Both the position numbers and the translations under genes were made by a program. A stretch of 64,000 bases of DNA from Paenibacillus oralis (lineage in GTDB: Bacteria > Bacillota > Bacilli > Paenibacillales > Paenibacillaceae): assembly GCF_003863965.1 (NCBI RefSeq), contig NZ_RRCN01000001.1:496001-560000 (forward strand). Reading direction: 5' to 3'. The notes beneath the pieces were generated by a model, which worked only from the letters and a program-made list of their open reading frames with translations, made no database searches and was not told the origin of the DNA. Positions 60,039 through 64,000 of the stretch are shown piece by piece; within the stretch, counting starts at the first letter, position 1; each line of letters opens with the position of its first letter.

Positions 60039-60824
60039 TTAAATCTCCCTCCTTCCAAATGAAAACCAACGGCCCCCGATCGTGTTTCTTTGGCCCGGTT
60101 CCGGAATCGAAAACCTTTTCTCCAGATAGCGAAGCACCTGTTCGATGATAATCGTCAGTGCCCAATAAATGATGGCCAGGGCAAGATAGACCTCAAAAAA
60201 CCGGAAATTACTTCCGGAAATAATTTTTCCTTGCGCCGTCATTTCTATAACCCCTGCTACAAACGCTAAAGAAGTTCCTTTCAACAAGCCGATTAATGCA
60301 TTTCCAAGCGGTGGAGTGGCGACAACCAGCGCTTCAGGAAGAATCACTCTTCTCAAGACCTGAAAATAGGTCATGCCCAGCGATTCGGCGGCTTCAATTT
60401 GTCCTTTGTTCACCGATTGCAGAGCTGCGCGAATCGTTTCCGAATTGTAAGCTGCCTCATTAAACGCGAAGGTAACTAGAACAAAAAGCATCGCAGGTAA
60501 GGCATTAATATTATAGCTTGTCCCATACTGCTCATTAATAAATTTTAAAAGAAGCGGAATCCCGTTATAGGTCAAATAAAGCTGTACAATCATTGGAGTA
60601 CCCCGTATAAACGAGATAAAAACCGTAACAATCTGACTGAGAACAGGAACTTTTTTGATCCGAATAACCGCAAATATTAAACCCATAAGAAGACCGGCAA
60701 CCATTGAAATAAAAGTAATTTCCAGGCTCACAGGAAGAAACTTCAGCAGGCTGGGGATCGATGTGAAAACCGCTTCGATATCAAAAATCTTTGCCATCAG
60801 GCTTTGCATTCCTTCCACGTTCAT
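60039..60824 (-). CDS. Polar amino-acid ABC importer permease
   Basis: 261 residues, five membrane helices. HisM/GlnP-type motif RGTPMIVQLYLTYNGIPLLL and EAA loop (QIEAAESLGMTYFQVLRRVI). Ends next to the ATPase start. Between the CapA-like and ATPase genes. Confidence 0.92.
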   Translation of the reverse strand: MNVEGMQSLMAKIFDIEAVFTSIPSLLKFLPVSLEITFISMVAGLLMGLIFAVIRIKKVPVLSQIVTVFISFIRGTPMIVQLYLTYNGIPLLLKFINEQYGTSYNINALPAMLFVLVTFAFNEAAYNSETIRAALQSVNKGQIEAAESLGMTYFQVLRRVILPEALVVATPPLGNALIGLLKGTSLAFVAGVIEMTAQGKIISGSNFRFFEVYLALAIIYWALTIIIEQVLRYLEKRFSIPEPGQRNTIGGRWFSFGRREI

Positions 60825-60842
60825 TTTTCGCAGCAGAAAAAA

Positions 60843-62177
60843 TTATTTCAATTCTTTCACCGTTAACAGCTCGCCCTCGTAGACAATTTCCGTGTTGTAG
60901 CGTTCTTTACTAATTGAGTTCAGCCGTTCAACCAGTGACGCAGCGGCTTCTTCTGACGCCAGGACGGGCAAACCGCGTTTGGTCACGGTTGGATGGGTGA
61001 GCCTGAGATCAATCGGAATCAACTCGTAGTTAAACCGCTTCTCTTCGACGCTAATATCAAATGAAACCAAAAAATTTTCGGAAAATTTCCGATCACTATA
61101 GAAGCCCTGCCAGTTTCCTTCGCTGTCTTTGGTTCTGTTTTTATGCAAGGTAGACGGAACTTCGTTTTCGGCATAACCATAGGCAGCGAACATTTCCGGA
61201 GAAATAATGGACTCCCCTGCTTCAAATTCCATAAACAGGCTTCCTATATTATAGAATATCGGTTGGCCATGGTACAGTTCCACGCCTCTAGTAAAGTGCG
61301 CCCCATGTCCAAAAACACAGCTCGCCCCCGCATCAATGGCATGATGAGCAAAGGTTTCAATAAACTCTGCGGGGTAATCCGAATACCAGTTTTCATTTTC
61401 CCCTTCATGGGTGTGCAGATTTACAAAAACAAAATCACTGCGTTCCTTGGCATCTTGAATAGAGCGAAGAATTTCCTGTTGATCCCCTTCGTGTGCTGTG
61501 GTTTTGACACGCGGGTGATCTCCTTTTTCAAAAGTCAGATACCCTTCAAACAGTGAGCCAAATTCATAATGATTAGCTGATTTGCTTTTAAAGGTTTCGA
61601 TTCTTTTGCCTTCCGCCATGCTGGAAGCAATACCAATCCGCTCACTAATCTCCTTCAAGGTTTCAAAATCCTGATCATTAACGACATACGTACGCGACCA
61701 TCGAAGCGGATTTACTCCCGGACGCGCCGGAACCCCGTTTCCGGGGTTCGATGCGGCAAAAACCTCACTTCTTGTTACGTCAATGGTAATGATCGCAATC
61801 CGCCCATCCGGAGTATCAATAAACACCGGTTTACGGGCATCATGCAGGCTTAGTCCTACTCCCAGGGGGATTAATCCACGGCTTTCCGCCTCTTCGATGG
61901 TGTCAACCATGCCCTCGATTCCATAATCACCGGTATGATTATTCGCAAAGCTGACATAGCGGATATTGAGATTTGCGAATTCATCCAATGCCTTCGGACG
62001 CACACTGGTTTGGTATCCTCTTCCGGACGCTGGGACCGTGTTTTTTCTAGGTGTTACAAACTCCGCATTGGTAAACACTTCATCTGCTCCGCGTAAAAGA
62101 GCAAGAAGATTCGGATCCATCGTCTTATATAAATTACCGCTGGAAAACAGCGCATCTCCAGTGACTAAAAATTTCAT
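60843..62177 (-). CDS. CapA/PgsA-type metallophosphoesterase-like protein
   Basis: 444 residues of the CapA fold. VTGDALF at the N-terminus, ADEVFTNAEFVTPRK, RYVSFANNHTGDYGIEGMVD, VNLHTHEGENENW and CVFGHGAHFTRGVELYHGQP carry the Asn/His/Asp residues typical of the family. Unlike capsule-linked CapA it has no signal peptide or membrane anchor. It is encoded between the binding protein and the permease of an amino-acid importer, with 15-18 nt gaps, so it is co-expressed. The substrate is unknown; a polyglutamate- or peptide-related reaction is one guess. Confidence 0.85.
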   Translation of the reverse strand: MKFLVTGDALFSSGNLYKTMDPNLLALLRGADEVFTNAEFVTPRKNTVPASGRGYQTSVRPKALDEFANLNIRYVSFANNHTGDYGIEGMVDTIEEAESRGLIPLGVGLSLHDARKPVFIDTPDGRIAIITIDVTRSEVFAASNPGNGVPARPGVNPLRWSRTYVVNDQDFETLKEISERIGIASSMAEGKRIETFKSKSANHYEFGSLFEGYLTFEKGDHPRVKTTAHEGDQQEILRSIQDAKERSDFVFVNLHTHEGENENWYSDYPAEFIETFAHHAIDAGASCVFGHGAHFTRGVELYHGQPIFYNIGSLFMEFEAGESIISPEMFAAYGYAENEVPSTLHKNRTKDSEGNWQGFYSDRKFSENFLVSFDISVEEKRFNYELIPIDLRLTHPTVTKRGLPVLASEEAAASLVERLNSISKERYNTEIVYEGELLTVKELK

Positions 62178-62192
62178 CGAATCACCCTTACC

Positions 62193-63038
62193 TTATCCTT
62201 CAATTAATTCTTTCTTTGGCAAGTAATTTCCGCCCAATTGCTCTTCACTGATTTTCAATAAAGTTCCATCTTCATAAATCTCCTTGATTCGCTTATTTAC
62301 GGCATCCAGCAAACTGCTGTCTGTGGACTTGGAAAATAGAATATAGGAGCCTGGATCGCTATTTTCAGAAGAAAACGGAACAATTTTCAGATTGGTAAAA
62401 CCATGTTCCTTGATCGCTTTTTCCGCCGACACGCGGGAAATAATCCGGACATCATATTTTCCTGCTTCAATGCCTTCAAACTGTTTCACAAAATTTTCAT
62501 CCGTATAAAGAATTTCGGCCTGGGCATTCGGATGCTCCTGATTATAGTTTTCAAGAAGCGTCGCGCCGGAGTTTCCTACTTCGGTTACTGCTTTATAACC
62601 GGCCAAATCATTAATAGATTTGAGCTTTTCATCATCCTTACGGACAACAAACACATTGGCATTTTCAATAATTGGCAGAGAAAAATTGTATTTTTCACGT
62701 CTTTCCGCGTTGGAGCTGAAATTGTTCACTCCCATTTGGTAGCGTCCATTATCCAGTCCATTTAAAATTCCTTCAAATTCAATGACCTGTATATCCAGTT
62801 TATATTGAGGAAGACCTTCAAAAATGGCCCGAAGGACTTCAACATCATATCCCGTAAGTTTGCCATCCTTATCATAGCTAAATGGATTGCTGACCCCGCT
62901 GGTAGAGGCAACCACCGTTGTTTGTTTCGTTTCTTTGTCTGGTTGTGATGCACTGTCCTCCGCAGCTTTACTTCCACATCCGGCAATCACCACCGGCAAC
63001 ACTAACGCAAATATTCCTACTAAAAAACGCTTTTTCAT
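62193..63038 (-). CDS. Amino-acid-binding lipoprotein of ABC importer
   Basis: 281 residues. Lipobox VIAGCGSK, then a type-2 amino-acid binding fold (GKLTGYDVEVLRAIFEGLPQ; YQMGVNNFSSNAERREKYNF; AVTEVGNSGATLLENYNQEH). The resemblance is to cystine/polar amino-acid receptors. First gene of the operon; order is binding protein, CapA-like, permease, ATPase. Confidence 0.92.
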   Translation of the reverse strand: MKKRFLVGIFALVLPVVIAGCGSKAAEDSASQPDKETKQTTVVASTSGVSNPFSYDKDGKLTGYDVEVLRAIFEGLPQYKLDIQVIEFEGILNGLDNGRYQMGVNNFSSNAERREKYNFSLPIIENANVFVVRKDDEKLKSINDLAGYKAVTEVGNSGATLLENYNQEHPNAQAEILYTDENFVKQFEGIEAGKYDVRIISRVSAEKAIKEHGFTNLKIVPFSSENSDPGSYILFSKSTDSSLLDAVNKRIKEIYEDGTLLKISEEQLGGNYLPKKELIEG

Positions 63039-63111
63039 TTTAATGTTCTCCCCTCGTATAAAACGGAAAATTCGTATAGTACATATAACATATGGATTTA
63101 GTATGATTTAC

Positions 63112-63140
63112 ATTATGGCATGGGTTATTAACAGTGTCAA
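63112..63140 (-). promoter_or_regulatory. Sigma-A promoter of the amino-acid importer operon
   Basis: Minus-strand TTGACA, a 17-nt spacer and CATAAT, about 75 nt before the binding-protein start. A small dyad CATATAACATATG (about 63081-63093) lies in the leader and may be an operator. Confidence 0.75.
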
Positions 63141-63145
63141 GGTTA

Positions 63146-63192
63146 AAATAAAAAGCCCATTTGAGAAGTATTTTCTCTAAATGAGCTATTGC
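63146..63192 (-). terminator. Terminator of the tRNA operon
   Basis: Minus-strand AGCTCATTTAGAGA pairs imperfectly with TTCTCAAATGGGCT and is followed by TTTTATTTT, just after the last tRNA-Leu. Confidence 0.82.
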
Positions 63193-63206
63193 TTAATTAA
63201 GTATGA

Positions 63207-63286
63207 TGCCGGTGAAGGGACTCGAACCCCCACGGTTTCCCTCACGATTTTGAGTCGCGCGCGTCTGCCAATTCCGCCACACCGGC
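63207..63286 (-). tRNA. tRNA-Leu (anticodon CAA)
   Basis: Acceptor GCCGGTG/CACCGGC, anticodon loop CTCAAAA giving CAA, variable arm and T-loop GTTCGAGTC. CCA is not encoded. Last tRNA in the operon. Confidence 0.93.
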
Positions 63287-63306
63287 AAATATGAAAATAT
63301 ACAAAG

Positions 63307-63392
63307 TGCGGAAGACCAGACTTGAACTGGTACGGTAGTCACCTACCGCAGGATTTTAAGTCCTGTGCGTCTGCCGATTCCGCCACTCCCGC
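63307..63392 (-). tRNA. tRNA-Leu (anticodon TAA)
   Basis: Acceptor GCGGGAG pairs with CTTCCGC, anticodon loop CTTAAAA giving TAA, long variable arm typical of class II, T-loop GTTCAAGTC. CCA is not encoded. Confidence 0.93.
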
Positions 63393-63405
63393 AGGTTTAA
63401 AACAA

Positions 63406-63479
63406 TGGAGGCGCCACCCAGATTCGAACTGGGGATAGAGCTTTTGCAGAGCTGTGCCTTACCACTTGGCTATGGCGCC
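63406..63479 (-). tRNA. tRNA-Cys (anticodon GCA)
   Basis: Acceptor GGCGCCA/TGGCGCC, anticodon loop CTGCAAA giving GCA, discriminator T, encoded CCA. Confidence 0.94.
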
Positions 63480-63491
63480 ACATTATAAAAA

Positions 63492-63566
63492 TGGAGCGGA
63501 CGACGGGAATCGAACCCGCGACCCTCGCCTTGGCAAGGCGATGCTCTACCGCTGAGCCACGTCCGC
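63492..63566 (-). tRNA. tRNA-Gly (anticodon GCC)
   Basis: Acceptor GCGGACG/CGTCCGC, anticodon loop TTGCCAA giving GCC, encoded CCA. Confidence 0.94.
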
Positions 63567-63573
63567 TTATAAA

Positions 63574-63648
63574 TGGCTGGGGATATAGGATTCGAACCTA
63601 TGCATGACGGAGTCAAAGTCCGTTGCCTTACCGCTTGGCTAATCCCCA
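63574..63648 (-). tRNA. tRNA-Gln (anticodon TTG)
   Basis: Acceptor TGGGGAT/ATCCCCA, anticodon loop CTTTGAC giving TTG, encoded CCA. Confidence 0.94.
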
Positions 63649-63671
63649 AAATTTGATTGTTGAGATAAAAA

Positions 63672-63748
63672 TGGGGCGATCGATGGGACTTGAACCCACG
63701 AATGCCGGAGCCACAATCCGGTGCGTTAACCCCTTCGCCACGACCGCC
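63672..63748 (-). tRNA. tRNA-His (anticodon GTG)
   Basis: Extra 5' G (G-1) opposite discriminator C, the hallmark of tRNA-His; anticodon loop gives GTG; CCA encoded. Confidence 0.94.
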
Positions 63749-63766
63749 ATATGCAATTTTGAAGAC

Positions 63767-63840
63767 TGGCAGGGGCAGCAGGAATTGAACCCACACTAAC
63801 GGTTTTGGAGACCGCTGTTCTACCTTTAAACTATGCCCCT
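63767..63840 (-). tRNA. tRNA-Trp (anticodon CCA)
   Basis: Acceptor AGGGGCA/TGCCCCT, anticodon loop CTCCAAA giving CCA, encoded 3' CCA. Confidence 0.94.
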
Positions 63841-63852
63841 ATTAGGTAAAAC

Positions 63853-63938
63853 TGGTGGAGGCTGATGGATTCGAACCACCGAACTCGTCAGAGAACAGAT
63901 TTACAGTCTGCTGCGTTTGGCCACTTCGCTAAGCCTCC
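63853..63938 (-). tRNA. tRNA-Tyr (anticodon GTA)
   Basis: Acceptor GGAGGCT/AGCCTCC, anticodon loop CTGTAAA giving GTA, long variable arm, encoded CCA. Confidence 0.94.
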
Positions 63939-63941
63939 ACG

Positions 63942-64000
63942 TGGTGCCGGCGAGAGGACTTGAACCCCCAACCTACTGATTACAAGTCAGTTGCTCTACC
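63942..64000 (-). tRNA. tRNA-Thr (anticodon TGT), 5' end outside window
   Basis: The 3' part is present with encoded CCA, T-loop GTTCAAGTC and anticodon loop CTTGTAA giving TGT. The acceptor 5' arm lies beyond the window. With the following genes the order is Thr-Tyr-Trp-His-Gln-Gly-Cys-Leu-Leu, as in B. subtilis trnD. Confidence 0.9.

Noticed and set aside
63470..63796. Minus-strand frame of 108 codons
   Set aside because: It runs through four clear tRNA genes and is chance coding.

Overview
The window looks like a chromosomal segment of a Paenibacillus-type Firmicute (Bacillales, Paenibacillaceae), of moderate to slightly high GC in its coding regions. The evidence is AGGAGG-type ribosome sites, frequent TTG and GTG starts, sigma-A promoters, cre boxes, a B. 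subtilis-style LexA box, lipoproteins with short lipoboxes, a tRNA operon in the same order as B. subtilis trnD, several YesMN/MsmX-type sugar importers, and several families of short palindromic intergenic repeats. The species is inferred; no rRNA is present.

Region 1 (1-6 kb): the start of a YwmB-like gene, a 15-bp minisatellite, and a seven-gene minus-strand envelope-stress operon: small LiaI-like membrane protein, PspA paralogue, PspC, PspA/LiaH, LiaF, LiaS, LiaR. Region 2 (6-10.4 kb): an ArsB/NhaD antiporter, a small hypothetical protein, an orphan KhtT-like RCK_C protein and a YitT membrane protein. Region 3 (9.5-15.4 kb): a LysR regulator divergent from a complete Fe3+/phosphonate-type ABC importer whose last gene is a PPP-like phosphoesterase with an altered catalytic motif. 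Region 4 (15.6-28.3 kb): a GntR/LacI-hybrid-controlled glycan operon with ABC importer, GH38 alpha-mannosidase, a large putative glycosidase and a DUF4965 protein. Region 5 (28.4-34.6 kb): GlpP antiterminator, a strong leader hairpin, a cytoplasmic phosphodiesterase, a UgpA/E/B-like importer and a HAD phosphatase, probably a glycerol-3-phosphate-responsive phosphodiester scavenging unit. Region 6 (34.7-38.6 kb): a secreted GxGYxYP protein, repeats, a VOC remnant, a DHFR-like protein and an ArsR regulator. Region 7 (39-46.5 kb): YesM/YesN two-component system with its sugar ABC importer and a GH43-like enzyme. Region 8 (46.5-47.6 kb): a gene graveyard with a near-identical piece of the SDR gene found 7 kb away, ABC ATPase fragments and a palindromic repeat. 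Region 9 (47.7-58.7 kb): an ascorbate-type PTS with an EIIA-fused PRD regulator, a SIS protein and two aldolases, convergent with an SDR / split transketolase / MFS operon under a GntR regulator that seems to start with ATT. Region 10 (58.8-59.2 kb): a geneless SOS promoter between perfect inverted repeats. Region 11 (59.2-63.1 kb): amino-acid ABC importer with an embedded CapA-like gene. Region 12 (63.2-64 kb): nine tRNA genes.

Overall the segment is a nutrient-scavenging and carbohydrate-utilisation island flanked by core genes. The three sugar-type importers lack their own ATPase, so they presumably share an MsmX-like ATPase encoded elsewhere. cre boxes, a repeated 9-mer operator, a perfect LysR palindrome and a nested GntR palindrome suggest local regulators plus catabolite repression.
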